Shown one piece after another: positions 1 through 7,130 of a stretch of 64,000 bases of DNA. The translations under genes were made by a program, and so were the position numbers. Each line of letters starts with the position of its first letter. The stretch's first letter is position 1. A model generated the notes under the pieces. That model worked only from the letters and a program-made list of their open reading frames with translations, was not told where the DNA came from and made no database searches. The stretch is from Pacificimonas sp036351775 (GTDB taxonomy: Bacteria > Pseudomonadota > Alphaproteobacteria > Sphingomonadales > Sphingomonadaceae), in contig JAZBPX010000023.1 of the NCBI GenBank assembly GCA_036351775.1, forward strand, positions 98,377 to 162,376. Direction: 5' to 3'.

Positions 1-657
1 GCTCGGTTCGAACTGCTGGACACGAATGAGCACGGCCTCCACCGCTTCGGGTTCGGTGCCGAGACGTTCGGCCAGAACCTCGCAGTCGCCAGTGAAATAG
101 CCCGCATCGTCGATCATATCGATGATGTTCTGCGCGATGACCTGTTCAGCCTGTCCGAACACCCGGGCCTGCTCTTCAAGGATATCGCGAAGCGAGCGGC
201 TCTCGGAAGCGAACGCGCCGATATCTGCGCCGTCGGAGGTGCCAATCCCTGCGCCGTTGAGCGATAGATCGAAGTCCGACGCTGAAGAGGGCGCGGTATC
301 CGCCGCGCCGTCGTGATGAAACGTCTCGGCGCTGTAATCGACGTCGAGCGGGGCCTCGCTGTCGACCGCCCCGGCCGCAATCAGCTCATCCGCGCCGCTT
401 TGTGCGAAATTCGTATCCGCGCCGCCCGTGCCGCGCTGGTTGCCGTCATCGAACCGCTCGCCGGACGGGCCCTCGCCGTCCGCTCCGGCTGCCGCACCAT
501 CGGGAATCTCGAGAAGCGGGTTCTTCTCGATCTCCGCCTGAACGACCGCTTCCAGTTCGACGTTCGAGAGCGCGAGCAGCTTGATCGCCTGCTGCAGCTG
601 GGGAGTCATGACCAGCTGCTGCGACTGCCGGAGGTCTAGTCTTGGCCCCAATACCAT
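1..657 (-). CDS. rpoN: RNA polymerase sigma-54 factor RpoN (N-terminal part; gene runs off the left edge)
   Basis: The first 219 codons of sigma-54, the alternative sigma factor that needs an AAA+ enhancer-binding protein to open promoters. The protein starts MVLGPRLDLRQSQQLVMTPQ and continues into the Q/L-rich activator-interacting helix (QLQQAIKLLALSN), the family signature of region I. An acidic, Asp/Gly-rich linker follows at about residues 50-150, then the start of the core-binding domain (RSLRDILEEQ). The DNA-binding and RpoN-box parts lie outside the window. The ATG at 657 gives the full canonical N-terminus and lies 17 bases after the lptB stop, so lptB and rpoN are probably co-transcribed, as in many proteobacteria. 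Identification is secure from region I alone. Confidence 0.95.
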   Translation of the reverse strand, partial: MVLGPRLDLRQSQQLVMTPQLQQAIKLLALSNVELEAVVQAEIEKNPLLEIPDGAAAGADGEGPSGERFDDGNQRGTGGADTNFAQSGADELIAAGAVDSEAPLDVDYSAETFHHDGAADTAPSSASDFDLSLNGAGIGTSDGADIGAFASESRSLRDILEEQARVFGQAEQVIAQNIIDMIDDAGYFTGDCEVLAERLGTEPEAVEAVLIRVQQFEPS

Positions 658-674
658 CGGTCAGCCGGTTCCGC

Positions 675-1466
675 TCACGCCTGGAACCCCTCGCCGAGAT
701 ACACGCGGCGCACCTCTTCGTTGCGAACGAGCGCCTCCGGCGTCCCCTCAAAGAGGACGCGGCCATCGTAGATGATGCAGGCGCGGTCGACGATCTCCAG
801 CGTCTCGCGAACGTTGTGATCCGTGATCAGGACGCCGATTTCACGATCCTTGAGGTGCCAGACCAGGTCGCGGATATCGCCGATCGAAATGGGGTCGATG
901 CCGGCAAAGGGCTCATCCAGAAGCATGATGGACGGATTGGCCGCGAGCGCCCGGGCGATCTCTGCACGGCGGCGCTCGCCCCCCGACAGGGCCATGGCTG
1001 GCGACGCGCGCAGCCGGGTGATCGAGAACTCTTCCAGCAATTCCTCCAGCCGGTCGCGGCGCGCGGCCTTGTCCGGCTCGGCAATTTCGAGGACCGCCAT
1101 GATGTTCTGCTCGATCGTCATGCCGCGAAAGATCGAGGTTTCCTGCGGCAGGTAGCCGAGGCCGAGGGCAGCGCGGCGGTACATTGGCAGGCGGGTGATA
1201 TCCACGCCGTCAAGAAGGATGCGGCCCCGGTCTGGTTCGACCAGCCCCATCACGGAATAAAAGCAGGTCGTCTTGCCCGCGCCGTTTGGACCCAGCAGGC
1301 CCACGACCTCGCCGCGGCGCACACCCAGGGAGACGTCTCGAAGAACGACCTTCTTGTCGTAACTCTTGCCGATGGAAATGACCGCAAGCCCGCCGACCCC
1401 CTCCGGAGCCTGCTCGCTCTCACGCGCGATCTTCTGCGCTTCGTCGAGGGTTGCCACATCGCTCAT
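675..1466 (-). CDS. lptB: LPS export ABC transporter ATP-binding protein LptB
   Basis: Cytoplasmic ATPase of the LptB2FGC complex, which extracts lipopolysaccharide from the inner membrane for transport to the outer membrane. The 263-residue protein has Walker A GPNGAGKTT (59-67), Q-loop LPQE (106-109), the signature LSGGERRRAEIARAL (160-174), Walker B IMLLDEP (180-186) and the switch H217 in TDH. Its N-terminus carries about 25 extra residues before the usual LptB start. It sits directly upstream of rpoN, the usual context. The lptC and lptA genes that often precede lptB are not adjacent: 115 bases separate it from an unrelated dioxygenase gene. Confidence 0.95.
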   Translation of the reverse strand: MSDVATLDEAQKIARESEQAPEGVGGLAVISIGKSYDKKVVLRDVSLGVRRGEVVGLLGPNGAGKTTCFYSVMGLVEPDRGRILLDGVDITRLPMYRRAALGLGYLPQETSIFRGMTIEQNIMAVLEIAEPDKAARRDRLEELLEEFSITRLRASPAMALSGGERRRAEIARALAANPSIMLLDEPFAGIDPISIGDIRDLVWHLKDREIGVLITDHNVRETLEIVDRACIIYDGRVLFEGTPEALVRNEEVRRVYLGEGFQA

Positions 1467-1581
1467 TTAGCCGCGGCCTATCAGGGGGATCGTTAAGAAT
1501 AAATGGCCGAAACGAGGAACTGGCCTGAAAATTGCATAGGGCGACGCACCGTCGCGGCCCTAAGGCAGGACGAACAGAACC

Positions 1582-2205
1582 TTAGCCAGCGGGCTTCTCC
1601 GTGAACCACTTCGTCAGCACATATTTCGTACCGGCGCGTACCGGCATGCCCTGATGAAGCGTCGCCGCGTTGGGCGATCCATCAACGTTCAGGTTGTTCC
1701 AGGCGAGGATCATGCCTGCCTCTGGCTGGATCGATTTCTTGATGGCGCTGAACCGGGTCGCACCGCCCGCTTCCGGCTCGTTAAGGTACGCCATCGCCGT
1801 CCACGTGCGCTGGCCCACCGTATGCTGCCTGCGCCGCCATTCGTCGCCGCCCGGCTCGAAGAAGTCCGTGTGCCGCTTGAACTCCTGACCTCTCGCATAG
1901 CGCTGCCCCTGAAGCGGTTCGCCGTGCGCCGAAGGCAGGCCCAGCAGATCGCAGATCATCCGGTTCGTTTCCTGGATGATGGGCAAGTCGCCATCGAAGT
2001 CGCAGGTCTCGCTCGTCCGAAAGCCGGGGTCGCCGGTCTGGTCGTCGGTAATCGTCGAGGGCCGCCGACGATCGTCTATGAGCTGCATCAGCTCCTGGCA
2101 GTGATCGGTCGGCAGAAATTCTCGGCAGCGAAAAAGCTGAAGCTTTCGTGTCGGCGTTCGCTGGACCTTTGCCTGCTTGGACAGATGTAAGGCGACGTCG
2201 ATCAC
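1582..2205 (-). CDS. 2-oxoglutarate/Fe(II)-dependent dioxygenase, prolyl 4-hydroxylase type
   Basis: A 207-residue protein of the P4H alpha-subunit-like 2OG-Fe(II) oxygenase family, which hydroxylates proline or related residues using 2-oxoglutarate, O2 and iron. Iron ligands are visible as H112 and D114 in KRHTDFF and the distal H184 in LHQG; K194 in GTKYVLTKW is the expected 2-oxoglutarate-binding lysine. The start is a GTG whose last two bases overlap the stop of the prepilin peptidase (GTGA, 2202-2205), so the two are translationally coupled. The substrate is not known. The coupling suggests, but does not show, a link to an envelope or pilin protein. No signal peptide is seen, so it should act in the cytoplasm. 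Confidence 0.85.
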   Translation of the reverse strand: MIDVALHLSKQAKVQRTPTRKLQLFRCREFLPTDHCQELMQLIDDRRRPSTITDDQTGDPGFRTSETCDFDGDLPIIQETNRMICDLLGLPSAHGEPLQGQRYARGQEFKRHTDFFEPGGDEWRRRQHTVGQRTWTAMAYLNEPEAGGATRFSAIKKSIQPEAGMILAWNNLNVDGSPNAATLHQGMPVRAGTKYVLTKWFTEKPAG

Positions 2206-2981
2206 GGGACCGGAACTCCGAAGGGCATGGGGTGAACGAGGACCGCATAAACGGCGTACACCCCTGCGCCAATGGCCATCAGCGTTCCCAGCGGCAGGCG
2301 GGTCTCGCCGGAAATCGCTGTGCCGCGCGCGCTCATACCGGCAACCGCGAGCAGACCGATCACCGCACTCGCCAGCAGAATCACCGGTAGCGCGCCGATC
2401 CCGAACCATGCGCCGAGCGCGGCAAAGAGCTTTGGGTCGCCGCCGCCAAGACCGGGGCGTTTCCGGACCAGCTCGTAGAGGCCCGCGACCGCCCAGAGGG
2501 AAAGGAGGCCTGCAAGCGCGCCGAGCGCTGCATAGAGAAAGGCAAGGCGGTCCCCGCCGGCAGCGTGGAAGCTGAGCCCGGTAGCAAGAAGCGGGATCGT
2601 CAGCCGGTTCGGGAGCCAAAAGGCGCGTAGATCGAGGACGGCAAGCGCAAGCAGCGCCCAGCCCGCAGCGGCCCAAGCAAGATCGAGCGGTGTCTGGGCC
2701 GCGGCGACCGCGCCAACACCGATCAGCGCCGCAATCGCTTCAACCGCGGGAAGGCGCAGAGGAATGGCTGTATCGCAGTGACGACACCGCCCCCGCTGAA
2801 CGGCGTAGCTGACCAGCGGGATAAGTTCGGCCGCACCAAGAACATGGCGGCACCGGTCACAGCGCGACCGGCCCGCAATGACCTGTTCACCGCGCGGCCA
2901 CCGCTCGCCGACCAGGCCGATGAAACTGCCCGCGATCAGCCCGGCTAGAGCCCCGACACAAAGCAGGAGGAGTTCGGCCAT
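2202..2981 (-). CDS. Prepilin peptidase / N-methyltransferase (type IV, PilD/GspO-like)
   Basis: A 259-residue multi-spanning inner-membrane aspartic protease of the A24 family, which cleaves the leader of type IV pilins or type II secretion pseudopilins. The cytoplasmic zinc-binding pairs C41/C44 and C66/C69 are present, pointing to the bifunctional peptidase/methyltransferase form. The catalytic aspartates are D117 (LDLRAFWLPN) and D182 in the GGGDPK motif. Hydrophobic segments fill the remainder. The gene heads a two-gene unit with the P4H-like dioxygenase. No pilin or secretion genes are nearby; the cpaF-type ATPase at 57.3-58.8 kb is the only other pilus-type gene in view. Confidence 0.93.
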   Translation of the reverse strand: MAELLLLCVGALAGLIAGSFIGLVGERWPRGEQVIAGRSRCDRCRHVLGAAELIPLVSYAVQRGRCRHCDTAIPLRLPAVEAIAALIGVGAVAAAQTPLDLAWAAAGWALLALAVLDLRAFWLPNRLTIPLLATGLSFHAAGGDRLAFLYAALGALAGLLSLWAVAGLYELVRKRPGLGGGDPKLFAALGAWFGIGALPVILLASAVIGLLAVAGMSARGTAISGETRLPLGTLMAIGAGVYAVYAVLVHPMPFGVPVP

Positions 2982-3014
2982 CGCAAGGGCTGCCCTGGCC
3001 CCCTTCGCCCCTCG

Positions 3015-4013
3015 TCAGGCTTCGTTCTGAACGGCTCTGATCGCCGGTCCGTACGGCGAACCGCCTAGCATGGCGAGCTGGGTTTTCGCGCTGACCTCGT
3101 TGATTGCGAGCTGCGGTTTGGTTCCGGGATGCACGGGGCGGCGCAGCGGGCGTGTCCCTGCGGGCATGGCGGCCACTTCCAGCATCGCGTTCGGCACGTC
3201 CATCGGGTCCGTGCTACTTCCCGATTCGCTGCGAATCGCGGTGGCAACGATCGCCGCGTAGGCGTCCTTGCGGGCCTCGTCCGTGCGGTCGAGAAGCGCC
3301 TGCGTCAACTGATTGGAATTTTCCCAGATCTCGGTCGGGTATCCGCCAGGCTGGATGACGCAGACCTCGATACCGTGCTGGGCAAGTTCATACGCCATCT
3401 GCTCCGACTGCGCCTCGAGCGCGAATTTCGAAGCGGAGTAGAGACCAAAGCCGGGAATGATGACCCGGCCGAGCTGCGACGACACGTTGAAAATCAGGCC
3501 CTTTCCGGCCTCCCGCATTCTGGGAAGGGCGGCGCGCGATACGCGCTGCGGTCCAAAAACATTGGTGTCGAAGATAAGCTCGGTTGCGTCCATGTCCTGC
3601 AGCTCGACCGTCGTGCCAACGGCAATGCCCGCATTGTTCACGAGGATGTCGAGAGCCCCGCCCGCCAGCCGCTCGGCCTCCGCGACACCGGCGGCGACAG
3701 ACTCGTCGGACGTGACGTCGATCTCGACGACATGAATGTCGAGATTCTCGTCGGCGACGACCTGCAGCATATCGTCCGCCTCTCGCCGCGGAAGGTTGCG
3801 CATCGTCGCGATCACCTTCGCGCCGCGGCGGGCGAACAACGTGGCGGCAAGGTTGCCGAAGCCTGAGGAACAGCCGGTGATCAGAACCGTCTGTCCGGTC
3901 AGGTCGGCCATTTCGCCGCCTTGATGCCCCGCCGCGATCGTGGCCCCGCTTGTCAGCGCCGCCCCTGCAAGTGCGGTCGCGCCCAAAAGCTGCCTGCGGT
4001 CCATATCCGGCAT
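3015..4013 (-). CDS. Short-chain dehydrogenase/reductase with an N-terminal Tat-like signal
   Basis: A 332-residue classical SDR preceded by an export signal. The N-terminus MPDMDRRQLLGATALAGAAL has an adjacent Arg pair before an Ala-rich hydrophobic stretch, as in twin-arginine signals. The Rossmann part then shows TGCSSGFG (cofactor-binding GxxxGxG), NNAG, a catalytic serine in NVSS and YSASK (active-site Tyr and Lys). The ATG at 4013 is chosen because AGGGAGAGG lies just upstream and because the upstream extension of the frame runs through a palindromic repeat. The substrate is unknown. Export in folded form with bound cofactor would fit the Tat route, but this is inferred from the signal only. 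Confidence 0.85.
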   Translation of the reverse strand: MPDMDRRQLLGATALAGAALTSGATIAAGHQGGEMADLTGQTVLITGCSSGFGNLAATLFARRGAKVIATMRNLPRREADDMLQVVADENLDIHVVEIDVTSDESVAAGVAEAERLAGGALDILVNNAGIAVGTTVELQDMDATELIFDTNVFGPQRVSRAALPRMREAGKGLIFNVSSQLGRVIIPGFGLYSASKFALEAQSEQMAYELAQHGIEVCVIQPGGYPTEIWENSNQLTQALLDRTDEARKDAYAAIVATAIRSESGSSTDPMDVPNAMLEVAAMPAGTRPLRRPVHPGTKPQLAINEVSAKTQLAMLGGSPYGPAIRAVQNEA

Positions 4014-4101
4014 GTCCGATCCTCTCCCTGAATGTCCTTGCGGGCGAGGATCACCGGATCGGCGCGGAATGGCAAGGGCGGGCGCTTGAGAAATCCTATC
4101 C

Positions 4102-4127
4102 GTCATTCCCGCGTTCGCGGGAATGAC
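4102..4127. repeat. Palindromic GTCAT repeat, copy A (perfect 12-bp stem)
   Basis: The arms GTCATTCCCGCG and CGCGGGAATGAC are perfect reverse complements separated by two bases. The copy lies upstream of the SDR gene and just outside the GIY-YIG element. It belongs to the same family as the copies at 4150, 4500, 17625, 27510, 35401 and 63476. Confidence 0.9.
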
Positions 4128-4149
4128 AGAAGGAACGGGAGAAGAAAGT

Positions 4150-4525
4150 GTCATCCCCGCGAAGGCGGGGATCTCTGCTAACGGTCACGTGTTGCGCAGC
4201 CACGACTATTATGTGTACATTCTCTGCAACCGGCGAGACGGACCGCTTTATGTCGGTATGACCAACGACGTGGTTCGCCGGATCTCCGAGCATCGCTTGG
4301 GCGAAGTGCCTGGTTTCACAAAACAGTACCGCATTCACAGGCTGGTCTGGTTCGAACACCATGGCGACGTGGACGTGGCGATCGTGCGGGAGAAGCGCAT
4401 CAAGCGCTGGAACCGGGACTGGAAGATGCGCTTGGTCGCCGAGATAAACCCATGCTGGGACGACTTGGCTGTGACCAAGCTTGGAATGCCGCATCTTGAG
4501 AGATCCCCGCCTGCGCGGGGATGAC
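4150..4525. mobile_element. 376-bp unit bounded by 26-bp terminal inverted repeats and carrying only a GIY-YIG gene
   Basis: The left end (4150-4175) and the right end (4500-4525) are reverse complements at 25 of 26 positions, the mismatch being in the loop of the small hairpin. Each end is itself a palindrome (stem ATCCCCGC / GCGGGGAT). The only gene inside is the GIY-YIG nuclease, whose stop codon lies in the right end. The arrangement resembles a minimal mobile or repeat-spreading unit. No target-site duplication is evident: the 5 flanking bases on the left (GAAAG, 4145-4149) differ from those on the right (AATTT, 4526-4530). Mobility is inference. Confidence 0.6.
4189..4524 (+). CDS. Small GIY-YIG nuclease-like protein (YhbQ/UPF0213-type)
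   Basis: About 111 residues. The conserved core reads YYVYIL...LYVGMTNDVVRRISEH (GIY and YIG strands plus the following Arg), then FTKQY, LVWFEHH and REKRIKRWNRDWK with the catalytic-type Glu, and NPCWDDL. This is a full single-domain GIY-YIG (URI) protein with no added DNA-binding domain. The start is uncertain: the GTG at 4189 gives the usual length, while an ATG at 4123 would add 22 residues read through repeat DNA. No clear ribosome-binding site is seen for either. The last dozen residues are encoded by the right-hand palindrome. It may nick or cut DNA, possibly at the palindromes that enclose it; this is a hypothesis. Confidence 0.85.
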   Translation: MLRSHDYYVYILCNRRDGPLYVGMTNDVVRRISEHRLGEVPGFTKQYRIHRLVWFEHHGDVDVAIVREKRIKRWNRDWKMRLVAEINPCWDDLAVTKLGMPHLERSPPARG

Positions 4526-4542
4526 AATTTGGTGGCCTTTCT

Positions 4543-5514
4543 CTAGCTCTCCGCGCTGCCCTCGCCCACGCCTCTGTCGCGGCTCTGCTGCTTCACCGTA
4601 AGCGGCTCCTTGAACGTCAGGGTCTGGTACGGGAACGGAATTTCAACACCGGCATCATCAAGCGCGCGCTTCACCTTTCGGATCACCTCGTCGCGGCTTT
4701 TGTGCATGTCTATGGGTTTCGAACCTGCCCACCAGCGCACGGTATAATCGATGGAGCTGGCGCCGAACTCCTTCGCGAACACCTGAACCGGCTTGTCCGC
4801 GTTTACGAGTTCGCAGCTCTCCACCGTCTTTTGGATCAGGTCGCGGGCCATATCGGCATCGGTATCGTAACTGACACCCGCCGTAATCTCGTGCCGACGG
4901 ATTTTCGCATCGGTAATGATCTCGACCGGATTCTTGAACAGGTAGCTGTTCGGAACGACCGTCACCTCGTTCGACAGGCGGCGGAGATAGGTTTCGCGCA
5001 GCGTGATGTTCATCACCTCGCCCTCCACGCCTTCGGCTACGATATAGTCGCCGATGCGCATCTTCTCGCGGATCATCAGGAGAATCCCGGCCAAGAAGTT
5101 TTCGAACACGTCCTGAAAGGCGAATCCGATGGCGACCGATCCGATTCCCAGCGCGGCAATCAGGCTGCCGAGCGTCATCGACGGGAAGATAATCGTCATC
5201 ACGAGAAGGATGCCGACGATCCAGACGCCCACCTTTGCCAGCGTCTGCGTCAGGTCCACGAGGGTGCGGCGTTCGCCAGCCTTTTCGGCGGCCTTGCCCG
5301 CAACCTTCGATACGCCCCGCGCGACAATCGCGACCAGGATCAGGACTATGGCCGCAATGGCGATAAGCGGCAGCGCCGCCACGAGACCGCGGAGCATGCC
5401 CTCAAGCGTTTCGACCAACGTGCCGACGATCGAGACATCGCTGCCAACGGCGCTTACGATGCCTTCACCCTCAGCAGGAGCCTGATCGGCATTGGGGGGT
5501 GCATTCTCTTGCAT
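4543..5514 (-). CDS. Small-conductance mechanosensitive ion channel (MscS family)
   Basis: A 323-residue inner-membrane channel that releases solutes on hypo-osmotic shock. After a hydrophilic N-terminus come three membrane segments: about 45-68, 98-113, and the pore-lining TM3 with the Gly/Ala pattern LIAALGIGSVAIGFAFQ followed by DVFENFLAGI. The beta domain (MRIGDYI, VEGEVMNITLRETYLR, VPNSYL) and the C-terminal alpha/beta domain follow, ending with FPYQTLTF and a charged tail. Length and layout match the short MscS type. Neighbours are unrelated: the GIY-YIG unit lies on its 3' side and the [2Fe-2S] gene 71 bases upstream. Confidence 0.92.
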   Translation of the reverse strand: MQENAPPNADQAPAEGEGIVSAVGSDVSIVGTLVETLEGMLRGLVAALPLIAIAAIVLILVAIVARGVSKVAGKAAEKAGERRTLVDLTQTLAKVGVWIVGILLVMTIIFPSMTLGSLIAALGIGSVAIGFAFQDVFENFLAGILLMIREKMRIGDYIVAEGVEGEVMNITLRETYLRRLSNEVTVVPNSYLFKNPVEIITDAKIRRHEITAGVSYDTDADMARDLIQKTVESCELVNADKPVQVFAKEFGASSIDYTVRWWAGSKPIDMHKSRDEVIRKVKRALDDAGVEIPFPYQTLTFKEPLTVKQQSRDRGVGEGSAES

Positions 5515-5585
5515 TTACGGGTCCCGCATCCTTGTTCGTTCGAGACCCTCAATGAGGCTGTCGGCGGAGAGTTCCGGTATCCGCC

Positions 5586-6074
5586 CTAACCGTCATCGGC
5601 GGCCGGAGCCGAGATGGAGGCGGCGGCCTGCGCGGCAGCAGCCCGCAGGACCGCCTTCTTGATGCGCGGATAGGTGCCGCACCGGCAGAGGTTCGTGATA
5701 CCGGTCTTCACATCGTCCTCGGTCGGGCTCGGAACCTCTTCAAGAAAGGATGCCGCTGCCATGATCATACCGGACTGGCAGAAGCCGCACTGCGGCACCT
5801 GCTCAGCGATCCACGCCTCCTGAACCGGGTGCGGGCCGTCCGCACCGAGCCCCTCGATGGTCGTGACGAAAGTGCCCTCGATATCACCGATACGAACCTG
5901 GCAGGAGCGCTGGGCCACGCCGTCGATATGGACGGTGCACGCCCCGCACAGGCCTGCGCCGCAGCCATATTTCGTGCCGGTCAGATTGCTGGCATCGCGC
6001 AGCGCCCAGAGGAGCGGCGTGCCGGGTTCAAGCTGATATTCGACAGGGTTGCCGTTGACGGTGAAGCGGGTCAT
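5586..6074 (-). CDS. [2Fe-2S]-binding small subunit of a xanthine-oxidase-family molybdoenzyme (isoquinoline 1-oxidoreductase IorA-like), orphan
   Basis: A 162-residue electron-transfer subunit. The first, plant-ferredoxin-type cluster uses C38, C43, C46 and C58 (YGCGAGLCGACTVHIDG); the second uses C96, C99, C130 and C132 (QCGFCQSG and LCRCGTYPRI). In this family the subunit passes electrons from a large molybdopterin subunit to an acceptor. Here no large subunit is adjacent: MscS follows downstream and a large hairpin repeat lies upstream. The frame is intact with all eight cysteines, so it appears functional rather than decayed. The partner must be encoded outside the window, or the protein works alone. 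Confidence 0.88.
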   Translation of the reverse strand: MTRFTVNGNPVEYQLEPGTPLLWALRDASNLTGTKYGCGAGLCGACTVHIDGVAQRSCQVRIGDIEGTFVTTIEGLGADGPHPVQEAWIAEQVPQCGFCQSGMIMAAASFLEEVPSPTEDDVKTGITNLCRCGTYPRIKKAVLRAAAAQAAASISAPAADDG

Positions 6075-6109
6075 GGATTTCGGGATAGCGCGTGAAGATC
6101 ACGCTGGGA

Positions 6110-6197
6110 AGCTGTGCCGTCCCGCACCCCCTGCCCTGACCACCCCTGAGGATACCATGTGGGGTGGTCAGGGCAGGGGGTGCGGGACGGCACAGCT
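6110..6197. repeat. Large perfect inverted repeat (37-bp stem, 14-base loop)
   Basis: Positions 6110-6146 and 6161-6197 are perfect reverse complements over 37 bases, with loop TGAGGATACCATGT between them. The arms contain CACCCCCTGCCCTGACCACC. A second, smaller hairpin follows at 6200-6218 (GGCTCCC / GGGAGCC). A diverged copy of one arm plus the small hairpin lies at 63930-64000. The element lies between two divergent genes and so cannot be an ordinary terminator for either. It would be in the leader of the dienoyl-CoA isomerase transcript if the promoter is upstream of it. Confidence 0.9.
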
Positions 6198-6241
6198 CAG
6201 GCTCCCGGATAGGGAGCCGCAAACGAAGGGAGACCCATATC

Positions 6242-7051
6242 ATGCAGCTCGAAACCCTCTCGCTGACAGTCGAAGACCATATCGCACACGTGAAACTGAC
6301 GCGCGGCGAGCAGCTGAACACCATGACGCCCCAGTTCTGGGACGACCTGATCGCGGCCTTCGGTGCCATCGAGGACGACGAAAGCGTCCGCGCCGTCGTC
6401 CTGTCCTCCACCGGGCGGCATTTCACCGCGGGCCTCGACCTCAACAGCGCGAGCGTCCTGAACCCGAAAGACAAGGACATCGCCCGCCAGCGCTATGACT
6501 TCACGAAGCATCTGAAGCACCTGCAGCAGGCGTTCAACGTGATCGAGGACTGCCGCGTACCCGTCATCGCCGCGGTCCACGGCGCGTGCATCGGCGGCGG
6601 CGTCGACATGATCTGCGCCTGCGACATGCGCGTCGCGGCGGAGGACAGCTATTTCACCATCCAGGAGATCAACATCGGTATCGTCGCCGATGTCGGCACG
6701 CTGCAGCGCATCCCCTATCTGCTGCCCGAGGGGATCGTTCGCGAGCTGACCTATACCGGCCGCAAGTTCCGCGCGGAGGAGGCCAAGCAGTTTGGTTTCG
6801 TCAATGCGCTTGCGAAGGATCATGACGCGGTCCTGGCCGCTGCATTCGACATCGCGAAGGTCATCGCTTCGAAGTCGCCGGTGGCAATGGTGGGCTGCAA
6901 AACGATGCTGAACCGCCAGCGCGACATGAGTGTCAGCCAGGGCCTCGACTATGTCGGCGTCTGGAACGCGGCCTTCCTTCAGGGCGAGGACCTGAAGGAG
7001 GCGATGACCAGTCAAATGCAGAAGCGCGAAGCGAAGTTCGCGAACCTGTGA
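6242..7051 (+). CDS. Crotonase-family delta(3,5)-delta(2,4)-dienoyl-CoA isomerase-like protein
   Basis: A 269-residue crotonase fold enzyme. The oxyanion-hole strands are HFTAGLDLNS and HGACIGGGVDM. The acidic residues that define ECH1-type dienoyl-CoA isomerases are all visible: the Asp in GGGVDMICACD and the Glu and Asp in TIQEINIGIVADVGTLQRIP. That makes auxiliary beta-oxidation of odd-position unsaturated fatty acids the best assignment over plain enoyl-CoA hydration. The ATG at 6242 has AAGGGAGA upstream; the frame extends further 5' only through the hairpin repeat. It stands alone as a transcription unit, with the DUF421 gene 79 bases downstream. Confidence 0.87.
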   Translation: MQLETLSLTVEDHIAHVKLTRGEQLNTMTPQFWDDLIAAFGAIEDDESVRAVVLSSTGRHFTAGLDLNSASVLNPKDKDIARQRYDFTKHLKHLQQAFNVIEDCRVPVIAAVHGACIGGGVDMICACDMRVAAEDSYFTIQEINIGIVADVGTLQRIPYLLPEGIVRELTYTGRKFRAEEAKQFGFVNALAKDHDAVLAAAFDIAKVIASKSPVAMVGCKTMLNRQRDMSVSQGLDYVGVWNAAFLQGEDLKEAMTSQMQKREAKFANL

Positions 7052-7130
7052 GGACACCCCGGGACTGCTTCATCTCAACGCTTTGATATAGTTAATCGAC
7101 CCCGGACATTTTCCCGGTTAGGGGGACGCC

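Noticed and set aside
4014..4154. N-terminal extension of the SDR upstream of 4013
   Set aside because: The extra residues are read from palindromic repeat DNA, and the ATG at 4013 has a strong ribosome-binding site followed by a Tat-like signal.
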